From: Streptococcus sp. LYSM12
GTDB lineage: Bacteria; Bacillota; Bacilli; Lactobacillales; Streptococcaceae
DNA length: 64,000 nt
Reading direction: 5' to 3'
Assembly: GCF_004569635.1 (NCBI RefSeq)
Contig: NZ_SPOZ01000018.1
Coordinates: 1-64,000, forward strand
Position 1 is the stretch's first letter; the number at the start of each line of letters is the position of its first letter. The translations under genes were made by a program, and so were the position numbers. The notes beneath the pieces were generated by a model that worked only from the letters and a program-made list of their open reading frames with translations, was not told where the DNA came from and ran no database searches. Below, in pieces: positions 1 to 8,691 of this stretch.

Positions 1-2
1 AG

Positions 3-155
3 CAGGGGCATAGAATTTTACCACTTCCTCCGTACTCACCTGAGTACAATCCCATCGAGAAAACATGGGCTCACATCAAAAAACACCTCAGAAAAGTATT
101 GCCAAATGCCCATACTTTCATTGAGGCACTTTTGTCCTGTTCTTGTTTCAGTTGA
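3..155 (+). CDS. IS630-family transposase, C-terminal fragment (cut by window edge)
   Basis: The open frame enters from the left edge and reads LPPYSPEYNPIEKTWAHIKK before a TGA stop. This is the hallmark end of the DDE catalytic domain of IS630/Tc1-mariner transposases, with the glutamate of NPIEKTW as the third acidic catalytic residue. Only about 50 residues are visible, so intactness cannot be judged. The last residues (SCSCFS) look unlike a normal IS630 end and may indicate decay. IS630 elements insert at TA dinucleotides, the same target inferred for the MITE scattered through this window. Family assignment is solid; the subgroup is not determined. Confidence 0.8.
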   Translation, partial: QGHRILPLPPYSPEYNPIEKTWAHIKKHLRKVLPNAHTFIEALLSCSCFS

Positions 156-178
156 TTATATATATGTTCTACACAAAA

Positions 179-217
179 AACAGAACCCATTATTTTTTAT
201 TTGGGTTCTGTTTTTTT
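179..217. terminator. Bidirectional terminator overlapping the 3' end of the DUF3270 gene
   Basis: AACAGAACCCA (179-189) pairs with TGGGTTCTGTT (202-212) and is followed by a T-run on the plus strand and, read the other way, by a T-run on the minus strand. The stop codon and last few Lys/Asn codons of the minus-strand gene lie inside the hairpin. Confidence 0.75.
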
Positions 218-510
218 ATTTGATGACGTTTTTTCTTTATTAGAAATTGGATGAATTTTAGTCCAAATAGTCCTGTTGCAATCGCTAAAATAAAAGCTAG
301 AAAGACAGGAACGTGGTTTGAAAGATAAATATAAGTAGCAATCACGGTAATCACACTAAAAATAGCAATGTTCAAAAAAAAGAAAAATTCGTTGATTCGT
401 TCTTTGTTTGGATTGGTTGCGTGATATGCTTGATAGGTGGCCTGTTGTTGCTCTTTCGGGATAGAATTGTCATACTCGTAATGGTCAGGCCGGTATTGTC
501 TGAGTGCCAT
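190..510 (-). CDS. DUF3270-like small membrane protein
   Basis: A 106-residue protein with a charged N-terminus starting MALRQYRPDHYEYD, two hydrophobic segments around residues 43-65 and 67-90, and a very basic tail. The size, the MALRQ-type start and the two-helix layout recall the DUF3270 family, which as far as I know is restricted to streptococci and has no known function. An AGGAG ribosome site sits a few bases before the ATG. The gene is monocistronic, lies between an IS630 remnant and the divergently transcribed U32 genes, and its last codons form part of a terminator hairpin. Confidence 0.6.
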   Translation of the reverse strand: MALRQYRPDHYEYDNSIPKEQQQATYQAYHATNPNKERINEFFFFLNIAIFSVITVIATYIYLSNHVPVFLAFILAIATGLFGLKFIQFLIKKKRHQIKKQNPNKK

Positions 511-648
511 ATCGTCTCCTTTGCGCCTAACAAGTTTACCATAATAATGCTTGTTTTCTGTAACAAAATTATTACATTTTCATTACAAAAAAATGAGAAA
601 AGTCTGAACATTAAAATTGAGGGAAGTGCTGAAGAATATAAAAGATTG

Positions 649-657
649 TGATATAAT
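649..657 (+). promoter_or_regulatory. Extended -10 promoter of the U32 pair, apparently leaderless
   Basis: TGATATAAT (extended -10, TATAAT at 652-657) ends only 7 nt before the ATG at 665, and no Shine-Dalgarno fits between. No convincing -35 is visible at 17 bp. The transcript would start at or next to the start codon. Confidence 0.6.
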
Positions 658-664
658 GGACGTC

Positions 665-1594
665 ATGGAAAAAATTGTTATTACAGCAACTGCTGAAAGT
701 ATTGAACAAGTTAAACAACTATTAGAAGCGGGAGTAGACCGCATTTATGTGGGAGAAGCGGACTACGCCTTGCGGATTCCCCATTCCTTTACCTATGATG
801 AGCTGAGAGTAATTGCGCACTTGACACATGAGGCTGGTAAGGAATTGGTCGTTGCTGCAAATGCCCTTATGCACCAAGATATGATGGACTCCATCCAACC
901 TTTCATGGAATTGATGAAAGAAATTCAGGTGGACTATCTGGTAGTAGGTGACACAGGTATTTTTTATATCAACAAGCGCGATGGTTATCATTTTAAGTTA
1001 ATCTACGACACATCTGTCTTTGTGACTTCTAGCCGTCAGATTAATTTTTGGAAAGATCATGGTGCGGTTGGTGCGGTACTAGCTAGAGAGATTCCCTCTG
1101 AGGAACTCTTTGATATTGCTAAAAATCTTGAAATTCCAGCGGAGATTTTGGTTTACGGTGCATCCGTTATTCACCATTCTAAACGAACCCTTTTGCAGAA
1201 TTACTATCATTTCACAAAGGCAGAGGAAACAGATTTGTCACGAGAGCGTGGACTTTTCCTAGCAGAACCAAGCAATCCAGATAGTCATTATTCGATTTAC
1301 GAGGACAAGCATGGAACGCATATTTTCATCAACAACGATATTGATATGATGATGAAGTTGAACGAGCTAGTTGAGCACAATTATCTGCACTGGAAATTAG
1401 ACGGGATTTACTGCCCAGGTGAACGTTTTGTAGAAATTGTCAAATTATTTGTTGAAGCAAGAAACTTAGCAGAAGTGGGCAAACTGACTTACGATCGGGC
1501 TGTTTTGCTGGATGAACAGATCCGCAAATTACATCCAAAGGAGAGAGGGCTGGATACAGGCTTTTACGACTACGATAGAGATAAGGTAAAATAG
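665..1594 (+). CDS. U32 family protein, TrhP1-like (short paralogue)
   Basis: A 309-residue U32 (former collagenase/peptidase) protein starting MEKIVITATAESIEQ. It has the TIM-barrel N-terminal pattern of the family (VDRIYVGEADYALR, GKELVVAANAL) but no C-terminal extension. In Bacillus the equivalent adjacent pair YrrN/YrrO (TrhP1/TrhP2) takes part in prephenate-dependent 5-hydroxyuridine formation at tRNA position 34, and I infer the same role here. Earlier in-frame ATGs (617, 656) precede or fall inside the -10 box, so 665 is chosen. Twelve bases separate it from its larger paralogue, with which it forms an operon. Confidence 0.85.
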   Translation: MEKIVITATAESIEQVKQLLEAGVDRIYVGEADYALRIPHSFTYDELRVIAHLTHEAGKELVVAANALMHQDMMDSIQPFMELMKEIQVDYLVVGDTGIFYINKRDGYHFKLIYDTSVFVTSSRQINFWKDHGAVGAVLAREIPSEELFDIAKNLEIPAEILVYGASVIHHSKRTLLQNYYHFTKAEETDLSRERGLFLAEPSNPDSHYSIYEDKHGTHIFINNDIDMMMKLNELVEHNYLHWKLDGIYCPGERFVEIVKLFVEARNLAEVGKLTYDRAVLLDEQIRKLHPKERGLDTGFYDYDRDKVK

Positions 1595-1605
1595 GAAACG
1601 GTATA

Positions 1606-2892
1606 ATGAAGAGAGAGTTAAAACGTCCGGAGGTCTTATCACCTGCTGGAACCTTGGAAAAATTAAAGGTAGCTATTGATTACGGAGCAGATGCCGTGTT
1701 TGTTGGCGGTCAAGCTTATGGTTTACGTAGTCGTGCCGGAAATTTTTCGATGGAGGAAATGAAAGAGGGGATTACTTATGCTCATGCACATGGTGCCAAG
1801 GTCTATGTAGCGGCTAACATGGTGACCCACGAGGGTAACGAAGTAGGAGCAGGAGCTTGGTTTCGTGAATTACGGGATATGGGGCTTGATGCGGTTATTG
1901 TGTCAGATCCTGCCTTGATTGTGATTTGTGCGACAGAAGCACCAGGTCTGGAGATCCACCTGTCAACGCAGGCCTCATCAACCAACTATGAAACCTTTGA
2001 ATTTTGGAAAGAATTAGGCTTAACACGGGTTGTCTTGGCACGTGAAGTAACCATGGAAGAATTGGCTGAAATTCGCAAGCGTACTAGCGTTGAGATTGAA
2101 GCCTTTGTTCACGGGGCGATGTGTATTTCTTATTCTGGACGTTGCGTTTTGTCCAATCACATGAGTAACCGCGATGCCAATCGTGGAGGATGTTCACAAT
2201 CTTGTCGCTGGAAATACAATCTTTATGATTTGCCATTTGGGGAAGAACGCAGAAGTATCCAAGGACAAGTACCTGAAGAATTTTCTATGTCAGCTGTTGA
2301 TATGTGTATGATTGATCATATCCCAGATATGATTGAAAATGGAGTTGACAGCCTGAAAATTGAAGGACGGATGAAGTCCGTTCACTACGTGTCCACTGTG
2401 ACCAACTGTTATAAGGCAGCAGTCGATGCTTACTTGGAGAGCCCAGAAAAATTTGAAGCGATTAAGCAAGAGCTAATTGATGAGATGTGGAAAGTAGCCC
2501 AGCGTGAACTGGCAACAGGTTTCTACTACAACCCACCGACAGAAAATGAGCAATTATTCGGAGCTCGTCGTAAGATTCCTGAGTATAAATTTATCGCGGA
2601 AGTTGTTGCCTTTGATAAAGCAACCATGACGGCAACCATTCGTCAGCGCAATGTTATCAATGAAGGAGATGAGGTCGAGTTCTACGGACCAGGCTTCCGT
2701 CATTTTGAAACGACTATTACGGACTTGCGTGATTCAGACGGTCACCCGATTGATCGTGCTAATCGCCCAATGGAACTTTTAACCATTAGCCTCCCGCAGG
2801 AAGTTTATCCTGGAGATATGGTACGTGCCTGTAAGTCGGGACTTATTAACCTGTATCAGGAAGACGGACAATCCTTGACTATTCGTACTTAA
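1606..2892 (+). CDS. U32 family protein, TrhP2/PrtC-like tRNA hydroxylation protein
   Basis: A 428-residue member of U32 with the conserved cysteine cluster at about C173, C180, C196 and C200 (around GAMCISYSGRC and GGCSQSC), typical of U32 proteins thought to hold an iron-sulfur centre, and a C-terminal beta-rich extension. In other bacteria TrhP proteins use prephenate to hydroxylate U34 of tRNA; older annotations call this family collagenase PrtC. It follows the shorter U32 gene by 11 nt and is presumably co-transcribed. The family call is firm; the tRNA role is by analogy with Bacillus TrhP1/P2 and E. coli TrhP. Confidence 0.88.
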   Translation: MKRELKRPEVLSPAGTLEKLKVAIDYGADAVFVGGQAYGLRSRAGNFSMEEMKEGITYAHAHGAKVYVAANMVTHEGNEVGAGAWFRELRDMGLDAVIVSDPALIVICATEAPGLEIHLSTQASSTNYETFEFWKELGLTRVVLAREVTMEELAEIRKRTSVEIEAFVHGAMCISYSGRCVLSNHMSNRDANRGGCSQSCRWKYNLYDLPFGEERRSIQGQVPEEFSMSAVDMCMIDHIPDMIENGVDSLKIEGRMKSVHYVSTVTNCYKAAVDAYLESPEKFEAIKQELIDEMWKVAQRELATGFYYNPPTENEQLFGARRKIPEYKFIAEVVAFDKATMTATIRQRNVINEGDEVEFYGPGFRHFETTITDLRDSDGHPIDRANRPMELLTISLPQEVYPGDMVRACKSGLINLYQEDGQSLTIRT

Positions 2893-3130
2893 TACTATTA
2901 TAGGGGAGTAAAATCTCTCTTCATCATTTTCGTCGTTCATTCAAACGTGCTTTTTGCCAGTATTGCCCGCTTTTTCGATAGATACCCCTATTTTTCAACA
3001 TCAGGTCCTAAGCTAAAGGATTTTGATATGCTTTATTCCCACTGAGTTTTTTAGCAGTTGGTGCATGCTTTTGTGGCAATCATTGTTGTTTGCCTAATCC
3101 CTCTTGAGGTTGTATGGAATGGAGAGAAAA

Positions 3131-3160
3131 AGCTGCCTGATGTTCATTCATCAGGCAGCT
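3131..3160 (-). terminator. Rho-independent terminator of the 3164-3478 gene
   Basis: Twelve-base perfect arms AGCTGCCTGATG and CATCAGGCAGCT flank a short loop; on the minus strand a TTTTT run follows. It lies 4 nt beyond the minus-strand stop codon. Confidence 0.85.
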
Positions 3161-3163
3161 AAT

Positions 3164-3478
3164 TTATTGTTTTTGTGATTGGCGAATCCCATCTGGTACA
3201 AGAGAAATTCGCTGAATATCACTGAGTGTAATAATACTGGTCACATTTCGTTTGAAGTTTTTGACAATCATTCGGTTCTCGTCAGGGTCAAATTTGACAA
3301 TTTCGCCTGTAAAGCTCTTATCTGCATAGATGATGTGGATAGCTGCTTTTTTATAGAGAGCCAGCTGAATCATATCTAGATGAGGTGAATCTTCATTTTC
3401 TCGCGTGTCATTATGGGGCTGTTGGTTGCCTAAAAAGACATTGAGGTGATAAAGGAGAATGGATAGAAACTTTTTCAT
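3164..3478 (-). CDS. Small hypothetical protein with YolD-like C-terminal half
   Basis: Start chosen at the ATG giving MKKFLSILLYHLN because GGAG lies about 9 nt upstream; a longer in-frame start at 3505 lacks a site. The 104-residue product has a hydrophobic N-terminus (about residues 3-15), a polar linker, and a C-terminal stretch (YADKSFTGEIVKFDPDENRM then ITLSDIQRISL) resembling the small beta-barrel of YolD-like/SH3-like proteins. I do not recognise a named family with certainty. It is monocistronic with its own terminator. Confidence 0.55.
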   Translation of the reverse strand: MKKFLSILLYHLNVFLGNQQPHNDTRENEDSPHLDMIQLALYKKAAIHIIYADKSFTGEIVKFDPDENRMIVKNFKRNVTSIITLSDIQRISLVPDGIRQSQKQ

Positions 3479-3577
3479 GGTAAAATGCTCCAAAGATTGA
3501 TACAATTATCATATCGGAATTTTTTAGAAAAGACAAGTTTTTACAAATTTTTACGAATAGAGTATTGAGGAGGAAAA

Positions 3578-3790
3578 ATGGCAGAATTTACATTTAAAAT
3601 TGAAGAAAAGTTACTTGTTTTGTCCGAAAACGAGAAAGGTTGGACCAAGGAATTGAATCGGGTGAGCTTTAATGGTGCACCTGCCAAGTACGATATACGG
3701 ACATGGAGTCCAGATCATAGCAAGATGGGCAAGGGAATTACCTTATCTAATGAAGAATTCCAGGTGTTACTCGATGCCTTTCGGAGTTGA
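3578..3790 (+). CDS. YdbC family PC4-like ssDNA-binding protein
   Basis: Seventy residues containing SENEKGWTKELNRVSFNGAP and WSPDHSKMGKGITLS, the signature of bacterial YdbC proteins with the fold of eukaryotic coactivator PC4. The Lactococcus homologue is a dimeric ssDNA/RNA-binding protein. The length is complete for the family and GAGGAGG precedes the ATG. Probable role: binding single-stranded DNA in transcription or repair; the physiological role is unknown. A MITE begins a few bases after the stop. Confidence 0.85.
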   Translation: MAEFTFKIEEKLLVLSENEKGWTKELNRVSFNGAPAKYDIRTWSPDHSKMGKGITLSNEEFQVLLDAFRS

Positions 3791-3794
3791 GAGA

Positions 3795-3901
3795 TAGAGT
3801 CTTTTAGTTTACTTTTAGTACTAGGCAACGAGCTGCAGGCTGTACTTAGAGTACGGCAAAGAGAGTTAACGAAGTAGTAAAAGATAAACGAAATGACTAT
3901 A
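3795..3901 (-). mobile_element. MITE copy 1 (TAGTC/GACTA family)
   Basis: About 105 bp with terminal inverted repeats of the form TATAGTC.TTTCGTTTA and its complement, and the internal GCCTAGTAC / GTACTC.AGTAC palindromes shared by all copies in the window. It abuts the ydbC stop codon. Confidence 0.85.
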
Positions 3902-3991
3902 GAAGAGAAGTGAGAACAATCACTCTTCTGACTTAAGTTGCTCTTTACTTCCCAGGTCCAACTAAAAACAGTCCACAGGACTGTTGGTCGG

Positions 3992-4037
3992 GTTGAAGAA
4001 AAAGTCTATTTTGGACAGGTTTCTTCAACTTTTTTAT
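3992..4037 (+). terminator. Terminator-like hairpin downstream of ydbC
   Basis: GTTGAAGAAA (3992-4001) pairs with TTTCTTCAAC (4020-4029), followed by TTTTTTA. It could end ydbC read-through. The rest of 3902-4202 holds no gene that I can support. Confidence 0.6.
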
Positions 4038-4202
4038 TGCCCATTCAGAGGGGCTTGCTTCATTTTTTAAGCGTTTAGACCTATCAAAAATCAACTTCTT
4101 CCTCGTTAGCTCATCTTGCTGAATATCCCATTCTATCTTTGGTTGAGAGGGAGGGGAGCCTTGCTATCCTTGCCCTCAAGCTTTCACAGTTTGCTAATCA
4201 GA

Positions 4203-4309
4203 TATAGCCGTTTCGTTTATTTTTAGTACTAGGCAAGGAGCCGCAGGTAGTACTGGAGTACAGCAAGACGAGTGAACGAAGTAATAAAAAGATAAACGAA
4301 ATGACTATA
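4203..4309 (-). mobile_element. MITE copy 2
   Basis: Same element as at 3795, here the variant with GCTGTACTCCAGTAC and an ATAAACGAAACGGCTATA end. Short open frames over these copies (SLVLLYSS-type translations) are artefacts of the repeat. Confidence 0.85.
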
Positions 4310-4407
4310 TTGAGTTTCACAGAGTATGAATCGTGTGGTTTCACACCAATTCTTATGTTAGAGAGGATGTCGACATTCTGCAAATAACCCACTGGATGAT
4401 TATTTCA

Positions 4408-4932
4408 TTATCCTTTAAAGATACGACTGAGCGGTTGATAGGCTATGGTAATCATTAGTAATTTTACGAGATCAGGAATGAGAAAAGGAAGTACAGTTAG
4501 AGCAAATGTTTTTTTAAAACTACTCTGAGTTATGAGGGAGAAAACAAGACTGCCTAATCCAAAGCAGAGGGTGTCGCCCAAAAGATTAGCAAGAAAGACT
4601 TGGGTGAGAGTTGATTGAGGTGATGTAAGTCGTCCGGTCATACCTGCGTAGAGTAGAAACCCCCAGAGAAAGCCCGCAGTTGGTCCCCAAAGGCTAGCTA
4701 TGCCCCCTGAAAATCCTGCAAAGACAGGTAACCCAATGGCACCTAGTAGGAGATAGAGGACGATACTGGTGATAGCTTCTTTTGGAGGATAGAGACTGGC
4801 AATTAGTCCTACTGCAAGCGTCTGTAGCGTAAAAGGCACAGGTCCAAGCGGGATGATGATTTGAGATAAGACAACGATTACTCCTGCTCCAATAGCAGGA
4901 TAGACGAGTGATTTAGTGTATGAAGAACTCAT
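4408..4932 (-). CDS. bioY: BioY biotin ECF transporter S component
   Basis: A 174-residue, six-helix membrane protein with the BioY signature in helix 2 and following loop (GPVPFTLQTLAVGLIA, then YLLLGAIGLPVFAGFSGG). BioY binds biotin and works with the shared EcfA/A'/T module, which is not encoded nearby, as is usual for streptococcal group II ECF S components. It is monocistronic, with a strong promoter overlapped by a perfect inverted repeat (see 4967-5002), so repression by a dedicated factor is likely. Confidence 0.9.
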   Translation of the reverse strand: MSSSYTKSLVYPAIGAGVIVVLSQIIIPLGPVPFTLQTLAVGLIASLYPPKEAITSIVLYLLLGAIGLPVFAGFSGGIASLWGPTAGFLWGFLLYAGMTGRLTSPQSTLTQVFLANLLGDTLCFGLGSLVFSLITQSSFKKTFALTVLPFLIPDLVKLLMITIAYQPLSRIFKG

Positions 4933-4966
4933 ATTGTGATCCTTTCAGTTTGCAAGAAGTAATGAG

Positions 4967-5002
4967 ATTATAAAAGGATTGACGGGAAAAGTCAATCCTT
5001 TT
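4967..5002 (-). promoter_or_regulatory. bioY promoter overlapped by a perfect 12-bp inverted repeat
   Basis: Minus strand: TTGACT (4990-4995), 17-bp spacer, TATAAT (4967-4972). AAAAGGATTGAC (4972-4983) and GTCAATCCTTTT (4991-5002), separated by 7 bp, cover the -35 box and most of the spacer, an ideal operator position. The repeat does not resemble the GTTAAC-type BirA operator. Confidence 0.75.
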
Positions 5003-5102
5003 TCTATCAGCTGTCACAGGAAAATGAAGATTTGTTATGGCACACTCTCCAACAATCCAGTAGAAACCGAGGCAGTCTAATCCCACCAGATTCCAATCAG
5101 CT

Positions 5103-5275
5103 TGTGGTTACGGCTACCTTTAGGTACAAATCTTCCTAGCTCCAAAGGTATAGTATACCTTTGGAGGCGGGAAATAGACGTTTGCAGAGCAAACGTTACC
5201 TAGGAAGTAGGCTGAAAACCTCCACTGGAGCTTTTCACTCGTCGTCTTTCCTATTTTTCATTCGCTTTTTTCACG
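5103..5275 (-). repeat. ~170-bp repeat, first copy (second copy at 5398-5570)
   Basis: Shares with 5398-5570 the order GGTTAC.GCTACC, CCTTTGGAG/CCTTTGAAG, GGAAATAGA.GTTTG and AGTAGGCTGAAAACCTCC, ending in CGTCTTTCCTATTTTTC. The second copy sits inside a unit of the structured array. A related fragment lies at about 57376-57410. Confidence 0.65.
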
Positions 5276-5935
5276 CCCTTGTATCTTGGTGTAATTGAAC
5301 TCGGGCTAAAAGCTCGGAAAAAAAGAGACGAAGCCGTTGCGAACTATGTTCGCTTACGGATACGGCTCCCTTTAGGGGGACAAAGCCGTTGTTGCCTATG
5401 GTTACAGCTACCCTTAGGTATAGATTTTCCTTGCTCTAAAGATATAGCATACCTTTGAAGCAAGGAAATAGATGTTTGTGGTGCAAGCACTCCCTGGGAA
5501 GTAGGCTGAAAACCTCCACTGGAGCTTTTCACTCGTCGTCTTTCCTATTTTTCATTCGCTTTTTTACGCCCTCGTATCTTGGTTTAATTGAACCCGCCCT
5601 AAACTCTGTGCGAAAAAGATAAATTTTCCTAGAAACTAACGTTTCTTCGTCAAATTTCCTATTTTCGCTTTGAGTTTTTAACGGGCTTTGTATCTTGATG
5701 TAACTGAACTCGGGCTAAAACTCTCTGACAAAAAGACCAATCTCATTGGTTGCAAAGCAATCTGCTTCGATTGCCTATTTTGTCCAGGAGTTTCTTCACG
5801 CCCTCGTATCTTGGTTTAATTGAACTCGGGCTAAAAGCTCGGAAAAAAGATAAATACTTCTAGAAGCAGGAGCTTCTTCGTCGTATTTCCTATTTTTCAT
5901 TCGCTTTTTTTACGCCCTCATATCTTGGTTTACCG
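5200..5935 (-). repeat. Structured-hairpin array B, downstream of gor
   Basis: Five cores (TATCTT at 5282, 5575, 5691, 5807, 5921 on the plus strand) define three units of 114-116 bp and one of 293 bp carrying an insertion. Read in the gor direction each unit is AAGATAC..GGGC or ..GCCC, an A-rich arm, AAAATAGG, a variable hairpin, TCTTTTT, the complementary arm, and GGGTTCAATT-like linker. Arms and hairpins differ between units yet stay complementary. The last core overlaps the gor stop codon. The interval 4933-5929 holds no gene. Confidence 0.8.
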
Positions 5936-7279
5936 CATGGTGACAAATTCTTCTGAGCCTGTGGGGTGAATGGCAACTGTTGCATCGAAGTCGGCTTTGG
6001 TAGCTCCCATTTTAATGGCTACTGCAAATCCTTGGATCATTTCATCAACACCATGACCAATTCCATGAAGTCCAACGATTTTTTCCTCTGCTCCAGCCGT
6101 CACCAGTTTGAATTTGGCAGCTTGTCGGTTGCTTCCAAGAGCGGTATACATGGAGGTAAAGGTAGAAGTATAAGTCTTGATGTTCTCAGCTCCAAATTTT
6201 CTTATTGCTTCTTCTTGCGTGTAGCCAATCGTACCAATCGCGGGGTGAGAAAAGACAACAGTTGGAATAAATTGGTAGTCCATTTTTGCATCGATTTTAC
6301 CATTGAAGAGGCGTTCAGACAGTATGCGACCAGCTTTAATCGCAACAGGCGTTAATTCCTTTTCACCGGTTACATCGCCCAGGGCATAGATATGAGGGAT
6401 GTTGGTTTCTTGAAATTCATTGACCGCGATATGTCCAGATGAAGTAACGCCGATTCCAACAGCTTCTAAGTTCAAGTGCTCAATATTAGCCTTTCGACCG
6501 ACTGCCCAGAGGATTTTTTCAGCAGTGTGCTGGCTACCGTCTTCAAAGGAAATAGTCAAGCTACCATCTACATTTTTGTCAATTCGCTGAGGGATTTTAT
6601 GGGAATGAAGGGATAGTCCAGTTCGTTCCATTTCAGCGATGAGAGCATCTGTAAGATAGGAATCAAATCGCCGCAAAGGGCGATCGCGACGAACAAAGAG
6701 GTCTGTCTGTACACCGAGTGAATGGAGGACACCAGCCATTTCAACAGCAATGTAGCCAGCTCCGACAACGGCTACAGATTGAGGGAGTTTCTCCCAGGAA
6801 AAGACATCATCTGAGCTACTTGCATATTCTCCGCCGGGAATGTTCGGCAAGATAGGCTTTGCACCTGTTGCAATGACAATCTTATCTGCGTAGATATGTT
6901 CACCATTGACTTCTACAGTGTGGTCATCAACAAAACGGGCAACCCCCTTGAACACATCAACATGATTTCGTTCAAAAGTTCCGTTATAAGAATTTCTTGA
7001 GCGTTCGATATAGGCATCACGATTTTTCTTTAGGGTTTCAAAATCAAAGGTGATGGTATCTGCTGAAAAACCATATTCAGATCCATATTGATGAAAGGCT
7101 TCTGCAATCTGAGCTCCATACCACATAATTTTCTTTGGCACACAGCCAACATTGACACAGGTACCACCGAGGAGATTTCCCTCAATCACGGCAACTTTAG
7201 CATGGTGTTCTGCGGCACGGTTTATAGTAGCAATACCCCCAGAACCTCCCCCAATAGCAATCATATCATATCGTTTCAT
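5930..7279 (-). CDS. gor: Glutathione-disulfide reductase
   Basis: A 449-residue flavoprotein disulfide reductase: N-terminal FAD motif GGGSGG, redox-active pair in [13 protein letters not shown] (about C42/C47), NAD(P)H-binding [18 protein letters not shown] of the second FAD contact, and the C-terminal HPTGSEE dimer-interface catalytic motif. It reduces GSSG with NADPH in the cytosol. Full length. It is divergent from the MacA-type operon. Its stop codon lies within the first core of repeat array B, so the mature 3' UTR would carry tandem hairpins. Confidence 0.93.
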   Translation of the reverse strand: MKRYDMIAIGGGSGGIATINRAAEHHAKVAVIEGNLLGGTCVNVGCVPKKIMWYGAQIAEAFHQYGSEYGFSADTITFDFETLKKNRDAYIERSRNSYNGTFERNHVDVFKGVARFVDDHTVEVNGEHIYADKIVIATGAKPILPNIPGGEYASSSDDVFSWEKLPQSVAVVGAGYIAVEMAGVLHSLGVQTDLFVRRDRPLRRFDSYLTDALIAEMERTGLSLHSHKIPQRIDKNVDGSLTISFEDGSQHTAEKILWAVGRKANIEHLNLEAVGIGVTSSGHIAVNEFQETNIPHIYALGDVTGEKELTPVAIKAGRILSERLFNGKIDAKMDYQFIPTVVFSHPAIGTIGYTQEEAIRKFGAENIKTYTSTFTSMYTALGSNRQAAKFKLVTAGAEEKIVGLHGIGHGVDEMIQGFAVAIKMGATKADFDATVAIHPTGSEEFVTMR

Positions 7280-7515
7280 AGATTATCCTCTCTGATTTCA
7301 TGTTTTCTTCTATTGTAGCGCTTTTTTTGGCTTCCTGCAAAAATTGGCTACGTTTGTTCAATCTTACAAAACTGTAAGAAAATTGTTGGTAAGAGTGCTG
7401 GCAAGAAAATCTCTTTTTTTGTAAAATAGTATCAGAAGTACTTGCATTCTTGATTGCATTTTTGTATTATGTATATAGTACAATATTGTTCACTTGGTAT
7501 AAAAGGAGAAAAGAT

Positions 7516-8691
7516 ATGTTAAAGACAAAGAAAAGCAAAATCATTTTGTTTTCCGGCTTAGGGGTAGCAGCAGCTGCGCTGATTGGAGGAGGACTATTAT
7601 TAGGGGGGAGCAAGACAGAGACGCCAGCTGTTCCTCAAAGCCTAACGTATACAGCAGTTAAAGAAGGTTCCATTGCCTCTTCAACGCTATTATCAGGAAC
7701 GGTTGCTGCAGCTGATGAGCAATATGTTTATTACGATCCTTCAAAAGGTGACTTGAGTGCTGTGTTGGTTGCCCAAGGTGACCAGGTACAGGTCGGTACA
7801 CCACTTGTTCAGTATGATACAGGTGAATTGCAGGCAGCTTACGATACGGCTGTGAGAGCTCGTGATAAGGTGGGACGTCAAATTGATGACTTGCGTACAA
7901 ATGGTCAGGTTGTTGATTTGACAGGCGATGCTTCGGTTGATAGCAAATCAACTGCATCTGCACAACGGACAGTGGACATGCAGATGCAGGACTTGAACGA
8001 TGCTTATGCTGATGCACAAGCAGCAGTAGCTAAGGCGCAATCTGCTTTTAATGAGGCGACTGTGACAAGTAATGTTGTAGGAACTGTTGTAGAGGTCAAC
8101 AAATCCGTTTCAAAATCGAATACAAGTACCAATCAAACGATTGTTCATATTGTTAATCAAGGTAGCTTGCAGGTGACAGGTGAACTTTCTGAGTATGATT
8201 TAGCAAATATTTCAGTTGATCAAGAAGTGAAGATTACTTCAAAAGTTTATCCTGATAAAGTATGGACTGGAAAGATTTCTTATATTTCAAACTACCCAGG
8301 AAATGGTCAGACCTCAACAGCTCTCCCTGGTTCAGGAGGAAGCGTTTCAAGTTCTAAGTATCCATTCAAAGTAGCAATTACAAGCGAAGTTGGAGAATTG
8401 AAACAAGGATTTTCTGTCAATATTGAAGTTGTCAATAATAGTAAAACAATTCTTGTGCCAATTGGTGCAGTTGTTCCAGAAGGAGATAAAAACTTTGTTT
8501 GGATCATTGCTGATGGAAAAGCTAAGAAAGTTGAAATTACTCTCGGTAACTCAGATGCAATGTATCAAGAAGTAACAGGAGGTCTAAAAGTAGACGACCA
8601 CGTCATCTCCAATCCAAACGATAGCCTAGAAGATGGAAAAGAGGTAGAAGCGAATGAAGAAACGACTAATCAAGCTGACCAACATCAATAA
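7516..8691 (+). CDS. MacA-type membrane-fusion protein of an ABC exporter
   Basis: Start at the ATG giving MLKTKKSK because AAAGGAG precedes it; the longer frame from 7450 covers the promoter. The 391-residue product has one N-terminal membrane anchor (about 8-30), a lipoyl-like half (DLSAVLVAQGDQVQVGTPL), an alanine-rich coiled coil around residues 130-175, the second lipoyl half (VVGTVVEVNKSVSKS) and beta-barrel domains, i.e. the HlyD/MacA layout. It should link the MacB-type ABC pair that follows (38-nt overlap). Substrate unknown; streptococcal homologues export peptides or antibiotics. Confidence 0.85.
   Translation: MLKTKKSKIILFSGLGVAAAALIGGGLLLGGSKTETPAVPQSLTYTAVKEGSIASSTLLSGTVAAADEQYVYYDPSKGDLSAVLVAQGDQVQVGTPLVQYDTGELQAAYDTAVRARDKVGRQIDDLRTNGQVVDLTGDASVDSKSTASAQRTVDMQMQDLNDAYADAQAAVAKAQSAFNEATVTSNVVGTVVEVNKSVSKSNTSTNQTIVHIVNQGSLQVTGELSEYDLANISVDQEVKITSKVYPDKVWTGKISYISNYPGNGQTSTALPGSGGSVSSSKYPFKVAITSEVGELKQGFSVNIEVVNNSKTILVPIGAVVPEGDKNFVWIIADGKAKKVEITLGNSDAMYQEVTGGLKVDDHVISNPNDSLEDGKEVEANEETTNQADQHQ

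Noticed and set aside
2893..3130. Possible decayed gene after the U32 pair
   Set aside because: Short frames can be read on both strands, but none gives a recognisable domain or ribosome site.
4198..4392. Minus-strand frame with LLYSSTT-type peptide, also seen at 44857 and 58512
   Set aside because: The shared peptide is encoded by the MITE; it is repeat translation, not a gene family.
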